Below are positions 38,381 through 49,728 of a stretch of DNA of 64,000 nucleotides, one piece after another. Position numbers and translations under genes: made by a program. The first letter of the stretch is position 1; every line of letters begins with the position of its first letter. The notes under the pieces were generated by a model that was given only the letters and a program-made list of their open reading frames with translations, was not told the origin of the DNA and ran no database searches. The DNA comes from Rhizophagus clarus (Eukaryota > Glomeromycota > Glomeromycetes > Glomerales > Glomeraceae), in the NCBI GenBank assembly GCA_015698045.1, contig BLAL01000182.1, forward strand, positions 434,001 through 498,000, given 5' to 3'.

Positions 38381-39137
38381 TCCAAGATATATTTTTTTTT
38401 TTTTTCAATAACTAATATTTCTCTTGTAATTTTAGACTTTTTCAGAAGAAGGAACTAAAAACAAATTATCTGAATATTCAATAGCTCCTGAAGGCCATAT
38501 CCAACTTATGGTTTTATTATATTCCATTTCAAAAGAATTATCCATTAATGCATTAACTTTTGATTTATATTGGGGATATCCATCAAATGGAAGAGATTTT
38601 TTAGATGGAACTTGTATGCTTTATGCAGGACAACAACTTGTCCGTACATTTGATTGGTCTAAGAAAAATTTCAATGATATTCCTAATGTTTCACATTCTG
38701 GTGATATTATGGACCATGTCAATAAAAGAGGTAATAACTAATAAAATATGTGATTCGAGCTTTTTCTTGAGTTTTATATAATTAAGTTTTTTTTTTTGTA
38801 CATAGGACATCATTGTATTACGGCAAATTTAGCATTAATGCCAAGTAATGTGACACGACTATATTTTATTTTAAGTGCATATAATTCACCAAATATTGGT
38901 TGTTTTCCAAATCCATCATTTAAAATGTATGATCCTTCAGATCCTGATGTACAATTATGTTCTTATACTATTCAATCTGCTGCCGATTCACAAGCAGTTA
39001 TAATGTGCGTAGTTGAAAAAAATGAAAGAGATGAGAAAGGTAATTGGAATATTTTTGAAATTGGTAGATTATCTGATGGTAATGCAAAGTATTATCAACC
39101 CATTATGGAGACTATTAGTAATATTAATGAATTCTAA
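37811..39137 (+). CDS. RING-like / ubiquitin-like / TerD-like protein, copy A
   Basis: Exons 37811-37909, 37991-38332, 38436-38730, 38806-39137 give 355 aa. Residues 3-54 form a C3HC4 RING-like finger: C3, C6, C24, H26, C31, C34, C51, C54. Residues about 97-172 look ubiquitin-like (NIYVILLNGTKLNFKLEDL, then VADLKEAIEKQT, QKLSYKGVEL and HIQLMVLL). Residues about 173-350 match the TerD (tellurium-resistance) fold: DFLDGTCMLY, SHSGDIMDH, ITANLALMP followed by VTRLYFILSAYNS, FKMYDPSDPD, AVIMCVVEK and NWNIFEIGRLSDG. TerD domains are Ca2+-binding stress modules known mostly from bacteria and present in some eukaryotes such as Dictyostelium CABP1. The combination suggests a ubiquitin-linked scaffold or ligase, which is inference. 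Intron 2 holds a long TA microsatellite. Confidence 0.9.
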
Positions 39138-40799
39138 GATGGTTTACTTATATTTATATTTAGTTTTGTATAAATGCTTTTATAAATTGGTTTTAATCGA
39201 ATAAGTATTTTAATTGTACATTTTTTCTCTTAATTTGTGGTAGAGGGTGAACGGCGATCATTTAATTAGTAACATGATTTTGACAAAAATTTTTCGCGTT
39301 CATCTCTTAATTTTATTTTGTTATTAAATTTTATGTTAGTTATTTTATGCCTAAAATAATAAAAATGTGACAAAGTAACTCTCGAATAAGCTGAGTTTCT
39401 TTCGAATTAAAGAAATTTTATTAATGAAAAAATACGAAGATATGAATAAATACTTCAATTTTGCAGCTACAACTGCTACTGCTACAACCAATTGACAAAT
39501 ATATACTATATATATATTGATTAATATCTTATTTATATTGTACTTAATGCTTTTATTCGTTTGAGACAATGCCTTCTAACGCTTCTCATACTAGTATACA
39601 ACATTCCTAGTCGATGAGCTTATACAACGGCCGAATGGTGGTTGGATAGTTATTGATTAATACTGTTGGTCGTGTTTTGAATTTGTACAATGAGACAAAA
39701 GTAATTATTGTCGTAACACCTGAGAATAAATTTCATGTGGAAGCACCAATGAGTATGAGTATTACTTTTTTTGCAAAGGTAGTTGCAATTCGTGAGTTTT
39801 ATTAATTATATGTAGAAAGTTTAAATTTGTTTTTTGCTTCTTATGATTATTCTAATATTATTTGCACTTTTATACTTTTATAACTAGTCTTATTCAGGAA
39901 ACAGAGCATCAGTAAAGATTTTATTTCTAATGATAAGGGAGCAAAGATGTTATACTCATTCTAATTATATGTTAACAAGAAATATAATTAAAAATAAAAA
40001 AAATATATTTATTCAAAAAAAAACATTGACTAATTATTATATCAAATAGAGCAAAGATTGATTAATGATGAAAACATCACCGCTCGCGTGTGAAATGTGC
40101 AACAATTGTGAAACAAATCATTGATAAGCTAAAACTGCTAAATTGGGATGAAATTGTTAGAAGTAGCAGAATATCTTACACGAGAGACGAGTGAGCAAAT
40201 TGGTTCAGACGATTAATAGGAAGAAATTATTCTCCTAAGACAGAGATGTCTCATTCGAGACAAAAAATTCATACATAACTGTCAATTTCGTGACTGACTG
40301 TTCTACCAGAGACAAAACAAATGACCGTGTGATCCAACCAATAACTTTTGTGTTGCACTGAGTAGCCGTTTTATTTTCCCCACGCAACTATATTTTTCTC
40401 AAAAAAATTGATTTTGTCATTTCGTTTCGTTTTTTTTTTGATCGTACGAGTAAATTGTTTATATAATTAATTTATTTAACGATATATATATATATAAATA
40501 TATAATATACAATAATTTGTAAGTTCTATATTAGTCGTCTACACAAAAATCATTTAAATATCGTTAACTATCATTATTTTAATATAATTGATTCCTTGGA
40601 TAATTATTATTATTTGTTAAAAATATTGATTTCTGTTTATTAAAATATAAATAAAATCAATACATTTATAGATCTATTGGAATCTCTTACCGGATATCTT
40701 AATTGGTTCTACCCCAAAGTTATACATATATTATCACAAATTTCAAAGATCTGCCACCACATCTAACATAGGAAAGTTTTGAGGTTTTAAATTTGAATT
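39138..40799. other. Intergenic region
   Basis: 3' flank of copy A followed by AT-rich spacer. No gene recognised. A minus-strand 72-codon frame at 39351-39569 is low-complexity and was rejected. Confidence 0.4.
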
Positions 40800-42120
40800 G
40801 GACATGTTCGTAAATGTTGATAGTGAAGAGGGAGAACATGAATAGTTTTCAGTGGTCAAAAATAACTATGCCAGAAACAAGAAGGCATGAAATTACAGGA
40901 CGCCGGGTGGTGTTTTGCGAAAGTCACCATTGTATTTATAGCAATACCATAAAGAAGAAACAAGGAAGACATAAAATGAAACGCTCACAATCATCCTGAA
41001 CACGTGCACTGTGACAATTTATCTGCAACTATAATGTTGTTGAATTAGATTAGGCCATCTGTTGGAAGTAAATATTAAGTTCACGCATAATCATACCATA
41101 AACTCTACCGATATTCTTCCTTTCAGCGTTATATACTTATGAAGATTGATTACATCTTAGTGTCACGAACAAGCAGAAATTGTTTGAAATACTTGTGAAT
41201 AGGGCAAGCAATTCAGATTACGACTTTGTTTATAATCTTTTTAACCAATATCACAAAAATGCAATTGGCAGTCGTAAATGGTAAGCCAATGTTCGAACAT
41301 TTAGCATCATTAGTAGAAGATTATAACAATTCAAAAGATGGAAAGGCAGCATTTCAAGAGTATGACACACACAACAGAAAAGCCTTTATACTTTGTATTG
41401 TAACAGGTCTTATATGTAAAGTACATGAAAAGGCGCTGCAAGCACGCAAATTGTACTATATAGACACCTCGTCTTCTTTTGAACCTCTAAATACATCAAT
41501 AACTCTCTATTATACCAGTTGTGCAGCTGGTACACTCCTGCTTGGATTATTTATCATATCGGATGAGCTGGAAATTACCCTAAAAAGAGCAGCAAATATT
41601 TATTTTCATTCTTTAATATCAAAACTGGCTCAATTTTGATGATAAATATTCATTTTATAGCATTTATTTACCTAATTTTGCAGTATGTAATTTTGTCATT
41701 TTATTCATTAAGCATTAATATATTTTGTTAATTATCAATTATTCTATATACTTTATTCTATATACTAATACAAACAATTTCTTATTGAATAATATAGTTA
41801 AACCTACTGAAGATGATTTTTCTGCCAAATGCTTTTTATTGCTGTGGTTTGCAAATTAAACTAATAATCTTTTTAACAGATGATTCAAGCACAATGTACA
41901 ATGCACTGGAACTTTATTGATCGCAAGGTATTGTTCCTATTTATTTTCCATAATTTTATATTCAAATATTGATTCTAAATCTAATAATAATTCAAATTCA
42001 AGGTATCCGTTTATGTATATTCCACGTATTTTAAGCTTTTTGCATGACTCAAAACATAATATCAAAAAGGAAGATCGACCATTAATTATATTAAAAACAA
42101 AAGAAATTTTATATTAATCA
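40800..42120 (+). pseudogene. Decayed Mutator-like (MULE) transposase
   Basis: Successive coding pieces in changing frames look like one transposase: 40814-40999 (ends with a zinc-finger-like block ESHHCIYSNTIKKKQGRHK), about 41180-41290 (LFEILVNRASNSDYDFVYNL), 41278-41639 in another frame (RKAFILCIVTGLICKVHEKA, then YYIDTSSSFEPLNTSITLYY with the first catalytic-type Asp), 41877-41913 (TDDSSTMYNALELY, second Asp) and 42000-42117 (LHDSKHNIKKEDRPLIILKT). At least two frameshifts and several stops break it. The block order and the YID.S.SF / TDDS motifs are why a MULE origin is proposed. No terminal inverted repeats were identified. Confidence 0.6.
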
Positions 42121-44048
42121 TTATTTTCGGAAATGAATATGCATTGTTATTTATTACAAGTTTAAAGAAAAGTTTTACCACTTGTACTCTTTATTACAAA
42201 AATATTTTGAACTATTGTGAGAGCATTGTCAGTTTTAGGACCTATCTTTTTGAGTGGGGTTGTCCATGTGTAGTAATAAAACAAACAATTACATCAAATG
42301 AAATTTTGGTATTTTTAAAGATATTATTTTGCTTAAACATAGGTATACAACATCATACAAGTATTTTAATTTATTATTATAAGTATGAAAAGATTTTATG
42401 CATATAGGTTACTTGCAATTATAAGTAAACACTCTGAATATTTATGAATTGCAAGATGGTTTTTATGTTCTGGTTGAAAAAAAGTAAATGTGAATTCTAT
42501 TTAAAATTCACTTTAAATAATGAATTTTTTATGTCTTGTACACAAAATAATGAACTTTTTATATAGTAAATAGCAAAATAGAAATTTGCATATGTTTGAT
42601 ATGTCTAGTATATCCTGTAAGCATCAGAAAGACATTGCAATGAAATTTCATATTTTCATATTAATTTTACGCTATCATTAATAGCTAATGATTATATATT
42701 ATATTATAGCAGAATTTCAGATAAATATGAGACAGAAAAAGTTTTTATTTACTTTCAGGATAAAAGAAAAGTTAATTTATTAAGAAAATTATTAACTTCT
42801 AATATATTCTTCATTTTACTTATATTGTACTATATTTGTTAATAATACTAAATACTTATTTATTCTTATATTTCATCTGATAAAAAAGATCAAAAAAAGA
42901 GAAAAGAAGACTAAAATCCTGATTATAATTTATCATCTTCATCAAATACTATTAAAGAAAGCTTAGAAATTGGTTTTTAAATTCAAAGTAAGAGAAAAAG
43001 CAATATTACAATAAATGATATTAAATTAAAAAAAACTAAAGAAGAAAAACTATAATTGTAATCTGCTTATTTTTAGTTATATATTAGAATATAGTTAAAC
43101 AGAAAGCATTTTTGAAATAATACTTGGCAAAAAAACAGGTATTTTCAAAATGGTCACTTTATATAAAAATGAGAATAAACTAAAAAAATTGTTTAATAAA
43201 ATCAAGATATATATTGGATTTTTAAATATTTAGGATATTTATATATTAAAACTTCTAAAATTTAAAGTTTTTCATGAAATGTTTATTTTTATTTTTATAT
43301 TATTTGCTAAAGAAAGTTTTGTAAAAATGAAAAATAATATTACAAAAAAAGAAAAGCAGTTAATTATTAAGGGTTTATAAAAAATACATTTGAAAGGAAT
43401 GATGTATAAAAACATTAGATTAAAAAATAAAATAGTAAAAAAAAATAATTTTTTGTGATTAAAATAAAGTAAAATAATAGATAATATAAAAGATTTGAAT
43501 AAGAAATTAATTAAGTTAAAATATTTGCTTAGAATAATAAGTACAAAATAATTCATCTGTTTTTAAATATATTAAAATAAACATATTGGTTAATTTGAAA
43601 ATTGGATTTTAATTATCTTTAATTAGTACATTAAATTATTAATATTAAGTAATTTGATCAATTTAAAAGTATTTAAAAAGTTTTCAAAAAACCTTTTTTA
43701 ATTATATAAGATTGCATTTAATCTAATATTTCAGGATAATTTTAATTTAATCATAATCATTTATTGAATGAATAATAACTATTAGCTTAATTGATATCTT
43801 TAAAATTTTAGGGATTTCTTTTATTGACCAATATAAATATCAAAAAAAAATTTTTTATATGATTCGTTATTGACATAAATTATAAACAAAAAACTTTCCC
43901 TGCTGATCATTACACCCATTTTTTTTTAGAAAAAATTTTCAAAAATAATTTTAAAAAAATAAAATAAAACAGTAAACAAAATATAGTAAACAGTATTTTT
44001 GTTTATATACTTATTAAGGTATTTAACAGAAGAAATTTTAGAAACAAG
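42121..44048. other. AT-rich spacer
   Basis: No genes recognised; frames at 42144-42407 and 43272-43556 are low-complexity and lack family features. The composition resembles the other AT islands. Confidence 0.45.
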
Positions 44049-44216
44049 AACGATGAAATTTGGCTGAGTACTAAGAACTCTTTGCTCACAGACATCATAA
44101 AGAAGATGCTAACAATGGGTTCAAAAACCAAAATATCTACAGAAAGGTTTTACTGTTCAAAAAACATACAGAAACAAGTAGAGAGAGTCATCCAAGAAAC
44201 AAGAAATAAGTCCTAG
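44049..44216 (+). other. Orphan open stretch (55 codons)
   Basis: An uninterrupted frame reads NDEIWLSTKNSLLTDIIKKM... and ends RNKS before TAG. It is more balanced in composition than the AT-rich surroundings but has no start codon. Probably a remnant of a decayed gene or mobile element; no family recognised. Confidence 0.25.
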
Positions 44217-45530
44217 TTATAGTATTTACTAGGATATTTTAACATAAAATATATATTAGAATATTATCAAAGCTTTTAATTTTTTTTTACTGGGTTTTAT
44301 TAATAGCGTAATTCTTCTTTTATGTAACATAATGCAGTTGCAATTATGTTTTGCACTGCCTATTTTTAAGCTATTTTATTTTAGAAGTATAGAATATTCT
44401 TTCTTTTTAGTTTACCCTGAAAGTTTTATTTATATTTTCTTTTTATTTATTTTTTTTTATTATACAAAAATTTTATTGGTTAATTTTGAAAGAATGGGAT
44501 TTATGTGAGAGTGCTTCCATATAGATACATTATTCCCATCTAGAAAGATGTCACTATATACTTTTAACCTATCCTGGATAGCATTATTGACAATTCTTAT
44601 AGTTATTAGCAATCCATAATATTGGTTAATAGTTTAGGCTATACTGGTTCTGAAACCATTGTATTCACTTCTAACAAAAGAATAAAAAAAAAAACAAATA
44701 AATTATAGACAGGCAAAATTTATTTTGTAATTACTTCTAAAATTCATTTATTAATAAAGTTTACTAAAAAAAAAAATATAGGTATAAACCAATCAATTGT
44801 AAATAAATTAAGTTTTACAAATATGCCTGATACTAATAATTTATAGTTCTCAGAGAACAATCAGCCAATATAACCAGTATATAACCTACATATTTTTATT
44901 TAACTGTTTTATATATATTGTGCATCAAGTATCAGATGCATGCATCAGATATAGATTGATACCTAACATGCATTACTTGTGATATAAAATACACAAAATT
45001 AAGTTATAATTAAATTAAAATTTTCAAACCTAAAATAAACTTCTTTATTAAATAGGTTTATTAATCATGTTAGAAAACTGATTAGGCTCAGACTCATGAA
45101 AAACACTTCATTCACAATATTAATACCGTAATTACAAGTTCTTTCAAGTAAATCTACAACATTTAATTTCGCATAAATTAAATATTTAATTTATTGTGAT
45201 TCAAGTGACGCGCGTCAAGTATCAATTTACATCTGACGCATGTCAGCTGCATCTGACGCCTGACGCACAACGTATATACCGACGATTTATCGAACTAAAA
45301 AACAAAATAATCTAACACGGGAAGCAGTGTCTGAAATTCAAATTTTTTTACGCATAATTCATTTTTCCAATGGACATTACTAATTCAAACCTTATTTTAA
45401 TTCACATGTTAATCATATCTAATAGGTAAAAAACTTTACACTAATGAATTTTGTAAATAAAATTATCAAATCTATTTACAAAAAATATAGAAATTTCTTA
45501 AAATTCCGCATATGATCAAAATTTTTGTGT
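44217..45530. other. Intergenic region with short-motif clusters
   Basis: No gene recognised. It contains ATGCATCAGAT-type and TGACGC-type motif clusters described in the next entry. Confidence 0.4.
44921..45266. repeat. Related short-motif clusters (CATCAAGTATCA / TGACGC)
   Basis: At 44922-44964 CATCAAGTATCAGATGCATGCATCAGAT appears as near-palindromic repeats; at 45206-45266 TGACGC occurs four times plus once inverted, including the 12-bp palindrome at 45206-45217. Both clusters share the core CRTCAAGTATCA (44923 and 45213), so they may be diverged copies of one element. Confidence 0.55.
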
Positions 45531-45654
45531 GCGCACATCCCGCACATTTCCGCACATCTTTGCTTATTTTTCGCACATTTGCGCACGAGCCATTTATTTT
45601 ATTTATATTTTACGTTAATGTGAAAGAAAGTTTATGCGCGCGCACACCGCACAT
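45531..45654. repeat. Cluster of CGCACA motifs
   Basis: Six CGCACA copies (45532, 45541, 45551, 45572, 45641, 45648) plus one CGCACG within about 120 bp, just upstream of the candidate gene at 45734. CpG-containing motifs are scarce in the surrounding DNA. Confidence 0.6.
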
Positions 45655-45733
45655 TGAATTTCAAACACTCACGGGAAGAAGAAGGTGAATTATTGAGATT
45701 GAGAATTGTGGCTCTGCTGAGAGACCTCCCAAA

Positions 45734-46005
45734 ATGATGTTCCTTAAAGAACTTCTTGAACCTATATCATTCGAAGAAAAAGAGAGCGATGAATTAGTAA
45801 AATGCTTGCAAAACAAACTTAGTTTTTATTATAGTGAAACATGTTTGTCTTCAAACCATAGTTCTTTTCCTTCTCTCGGGAGCATAGTAATTCACAAACT
45901 TCTTTTCATTTTTTATCCTTTTAAGGTATGTTAGCGCGGGAATTTTGTTTTAACGAAACGCTTACTAACGTTTCGGTTTGACTTTTTTAGGCTGCCGGGT
46001 CATAA
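45734..46005 (+). CDS. Candidate small gene at the head of the exon-intron array
   Basis: An ATG in good context (CCAAAATG) opens 64 codons (MMFLKELLEPISFEEKESDE...) of clearly more balanced composition than the flanks. The frame meets a consensus donor GTATGT at 45926. Joining to the first array acceptor (45990) gives four more codons and a stop at 46003-46005, a 68-aa product. Joining to later acceptors in the array would give other short C-termini. No family recognised. It may instead be the first exon of a non-coding or decayed transcript. Confidence 0.4.
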
Positions 46006-46705
46006 GACGCGTGGGTTTTCTAACAACATTCATATAGGAATGGTTTGGATTATCTTTAACGAAACGTTTTTTACGTTTCGATTTTTTCTTCTTTTTTAGA
46101 CTACTAGGACTTTCAGAACGTGAGTTTTACGAAGACAGGGAAGATTCTTGATAGTTGGTGTATGCGGTTACTACAGTCACTAACTAATATTCTTTTTTTC
46201 TTAGACGGTTTGTTTTTCAGCTTTTTGGACGCGTGAACTTCGGATTTTCAGGTCCTCAGAGGATTTCGTATTCTTTTTTAAATTATTCTTTTAACGAAAC
46301 AATTATTAATTGTTTTATTTTCGTAGACGACCAGCACTTCAGGATATTTGAACGCGTGGGAATCGGTAAAGAAGGTTTTCTTTCAATTAATTTTTTAACG
46401 AAACAATTACTAAAGTTTCATTTTTTTCTTTTGTAGATGGAGTTTTAGACGCGTCCGTTTTCTTTGACAGATGGAGTATTTAGACGCGTCTAAAATTCGG
46501 TTAGGAACTTTTTTATCTTTGATTAATTCTTTTAACGAAACGATGACTAACGTTTCGTTTATTCTTTTATATATAGACGGCCGATTCCTTGGAAAATTTG
46601 CACGCGTGGGGAATTCGGTGAGAGGAGCTACTTTACTACTTTTACTTTGAATCAATTCTTTTAACGAAACGATCACTAACGTCGTTTCTATTTCTTTATT
46701 TTTAG
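45950..46705 (+). repeat. Tandem mini-exon / mini-intron array with branch-point hairpins
   Basis: Six to seven diverged units, about 100-140 bp apart. Each has an inverted repeat AACGAAACG...CGTTTCG (best at 46534-46560, arms of 9 bp) whose loop contains ACTAA, then a pyrimidine tract ending in TAG (acceptors at 45990, 46099, 46204, 46326, 46436, 46576, 46705), then an exon-like piece usually starting ACG or ATG and containing ACGCGT (46007, 46229, 46352, 46449, 46484, 46602), then often a donor-like GGTAAAG or GGTGAGAG. At 46294-46315 the stem is changed on both sides (AAACAAT/ATTGTTT), keeping pairing. The order reads as repeated intron plus short exon. Confidence 0.65.
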
Positions 46706-47377
46706 GGATATCGATGGAAAATAAATATTGATCTGTTTTTTTTTACTTTATGTTAGAGTTGTAATGATATATATAAACAAAAGCAATTGGTAGGAAATAT
46801 CTTAAAGAGGAAATCAAAGCTAAAGATCTTTAAGTAAAGCAAAACGTGAATTTTTCGTTGTGATCGTATATTCACAAGGAGACAACTTTTGACTTGCAAA
46901 CTGACTTTTATTTATTTTTTTTTTTTTTGTGCAGGATTTTTGAAGGGCTTAATAATATCAAGAAGTAACAACGGCAGAGCTTTATTGGTTGTTAATTTAT
47001 TTCCGATACAGATCATGGGATTAATGTTGGGATAATGTATTGAACAAAGGAGTAGTCTACAGTTACTATATTAAGAATAAAGAATAATATAGATTAAACT
47101 AAAAAGGATCCAAAACCTTTGGTTTATTCTAAATCAAGAAGTTTAACCATTACAATGAAATCCTAAAAATTTCTATTGCCAATTTGTATATATATATTTT
47201 TTTTATTATATCAGTATATAGATATAGATATCTCTTAAATAATCTGGACAAAATCATTTCAATAATTTACATTATTGTGCATCATTGTTAACACAATTTT
47301 TATTTAAATAATAATACAAAAAAAAAAAGAAAAATAGATTATTATTCTAATAACAAAGTAAATAAATATACATTATC
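46706..47377. other. Intergenic region
   Basis: Between the array and the 3' end of copy B. No gene recognised. Confidence 0.4.
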
Positions 47378-48727
47378 TTAATATTGATTTATACCATTAA
47401 TAGTGTTTAGGATTGGTTGATAATTCATCGCATTACCGGCAGATAATTTACCAATTTCAAATACATTCCAACTATTTATATCATTTTTTTCAACTACGCA
47501 CATTATAACTGCTTGTGAATCAGCAGCGGATTGTATAGTATAAGAACATAATTGAGTGTCAGGGTTTGCAGGATCAAACATATTAAATGAAGGGTTCGGG
47601 AAACACCCAATATTCGGTGAATTATATGCGCTCAGAATGAAATATAATTTTGTAACCTCAGGTGGCATTGATGCCAAATTCGCTGTAATACAATGATGAC
47701 CTGCATATAGTGATAAAAATAAATAAATAAATAAATAAAAAAATTCTAGATGATCAAATATAAAACTCTTATTATTTACCTCTTTGGTTAACATGATCCA
47801 TAATATCACCGGAATGTGAAATATTAGGAATATCACTAAATCTCGTTGCAGAATAATCAAAAGTACGATGATGCTGACTATCTGATCCAATTCCTGTATA
47901 AAGCATACAAGTACCATCCAAAAAATCACTTCCAGTTGATGGATATCCCCAGAATAAATCAAAAGTTAATGCATTAATAGATAATTCTTTTGAAATAGAA
48001 TATAATAAAACCATAAGTTGAATGTGACTTTCAGGGGCTAGTGAATAATCAGATAATGGATTTTTTGTTCCTTGATCTGAAAAAGTCTAAAATTACAAAA
48101 GAATTATTTAATTGAGGAAAAAAAAAAAAAAAAAAAAATCTCATTCCATTTTTAATTAACATTAAAAAAAAAAAAATAAAAACTTACTTTTAATTCAACA
48201 CCTTTATAACTTAATTTTTGTTTATTAATCCTAACCTTAGTTTGTTTTTCTATAGCTTCTTTTAAATCCGCAACAGTATTAAGATCTTCCAATTTAAAAG
48301 TTAATTTTGTACCATTCAGTAAAATCACATAAATATTTCCTTTTGCAGTATTATTTTCACCATTTTGATCCGGATTATTTTTATTTTTCGTCTTACTTTC
48401 TAAATGATTTTTAAGACTAATCCTAAATAATGCTTTCTCCCAAGCTAGATTTAATTCTTTAACTTCATGTTTTGAGACACTTGCCTCGCATTCAGGACAT
48501 TTTTGTTGAGCTGTTTGAACATCAAAGTACTTTACTAAACACTTAACAAAAAAAAAAAAAATCCGGAAGGATTGTATTAGGAAATAATCGAAATATTTTA
48601 TCAAAAAAAGAGAAAATAATAATAATACCTTTAAACAATGAGTAGGAATATGAATACACTTTCGGCCAATAGTATCGACAGGGAATTCTTTAGATAATTT
48701 ATCAATCTGACAATTAGTACACTTCAT
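47378..48727 (-). CDS. RING-like / ubiquitin-like / TerD-like protein, copy B
   Basis: Exons on the minus strand 48727-48629, 48541-48188, 48086-47780, 47700-47378 give 360 aa. Start MKCTNCQIDKL at 48727; an upstream in-frame Met (48823) is judged leader sequence because the paralogues start at the equivalent MKC/MRC. The same eight zinc ligands as copy A are kept (C3, C6, C24, H26, C31, C34 and the CPEC pair). The ubiquitin-like block (NIYVILLNGTKLTFKLEDLN) and TerD-like block (DFLDGTCMLY, HSGDIMDHVNQRG, AVIMCVVEK, NVFEIGKLSAG) follow in the same order. Intron positions and phases match copy A. A small insertion (GIGSDSQHH) sits in the TerD-like part. It is head-to-head with copy C across a 1-kb interval. 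Confidence 0.9.
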
Positions 48728-49728
48728 ATTTACAACCTTATTAAAAAGTTTGAATAAGAAAGGAGAGCATTTTTTGTTACAAACTATCGTATTTATAAAG
48801 TTTTTCTGCAAATTGAAAATCAAGGCGTACAGAGAATAATGGGTTAACTGTCACAGTCGCAGTAAATCGGTGATTAGGATCCGTATAATTAGCCAAAAAA
48901 AGGAAGATATGGACCACCTATACTTATTTCACGCAAAACATGTGCCAAATAGACCATGTCTACGCCTCACAGTATACAAAAGTAGTAATATTACTATGTT
49001 ATTTAATTCATTCAATTTGGAATCTCATTGTCCCTCATTTTAGATAGAATTTCTTTACTTGAACAAAATAGTTATGCTCCCAGAGGACTTCCAGAGGACT
49101 TCCAGGGGACTTCCAGGGAGGTATGATATTTCAGAATTTTATGTAGCATGTTTATATTAAGGAGTGTATAACTGTATATACTGTATATAATATACATGAT
49201 AGATACAGAATTTGAATTTGTCAGTAAGGATATAATTTAATCGGTGACTCATATTTACAATTTCAGAGTGCTACGAGGTGTGGAGTAGCATATAACGCCC
49301 AAGTGACAATATACTAACTAAGAGACGAATAAAATGAATGACCAAAATTATAATGGCACAGGCCGGAAATGTTATTCATCACCTGAATATATCTCTATTC
49401 TTTACATCCCATTATGTTACACAGTACTAAATGACATTTTTTAGATTTAGAAGTAATTGATAGGGATCACACCTTTTGAAAAATAATTTCTGATCCGATT
49501 CATTAACCTCGCAGCGTATACCGAATATAATAACACTAAGTCGTGAAATGAGATAGATAATCTTTTATTGAATGAGAAAATCACGTGAATTTAAACAGGT
49601 TTTTCTTAGAAGGGTCAAGGGTGTACCAAATATTTTCGGCACCATCGTTAAAGTTTTCCGTGAATAGTTCTTTTTTTTTAAAAAAAAAAAAGTGTTTTTT
49701 TTTTCATAAATTCCATTTTTCACAAAAT
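48728..49728. promoter_or_regulatory. Divergent promoter region of copies B and C
   Basis: Both genes start at its ends. It contains an 11-bp direct repeat (49079-49119) and, close to copy C, a T-run/A-run tract (about 49671-49691). No specific factor site is assigned. Confidence 0.45.
49079..49119. repeat. 11-bp direct repeat (CCAGAGGACTT)
   Basis: Three and a half copies, the last changed to CCAGGGGACTT then CCAGGGAGG. The unit is GC-richer than its surroundings and lies mid-way in the divergent promoter. Confidence 0.75.

Noticed and set aside
39013..39204. Plus-strand ORF overlapping the last exon of copy A
   Set aside because: Out-of-frame shadow of the TerD-like exon.
43272..43556. 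94-codon minus-strand ORF
   Set aside because: Almost only Phe, Ile, Leu, Lys and Asn, as expected from an AT island.
45206..45217. TGACGCGCGTCA palindrome as a named factor site
   Set aside because: It resembles a CRE/bZIP half-site pair, but the lone palindrome is not enough to name a factor. Kept only as part of the motif cluster.
46410..46676. Minus-strand ORF of 88 codons across the array
   Set aside because: It contains the array unit repeated in antisense (VSLKELI twice), so it is a by-product of the repeat. The splice-like signals read on the plus strand.
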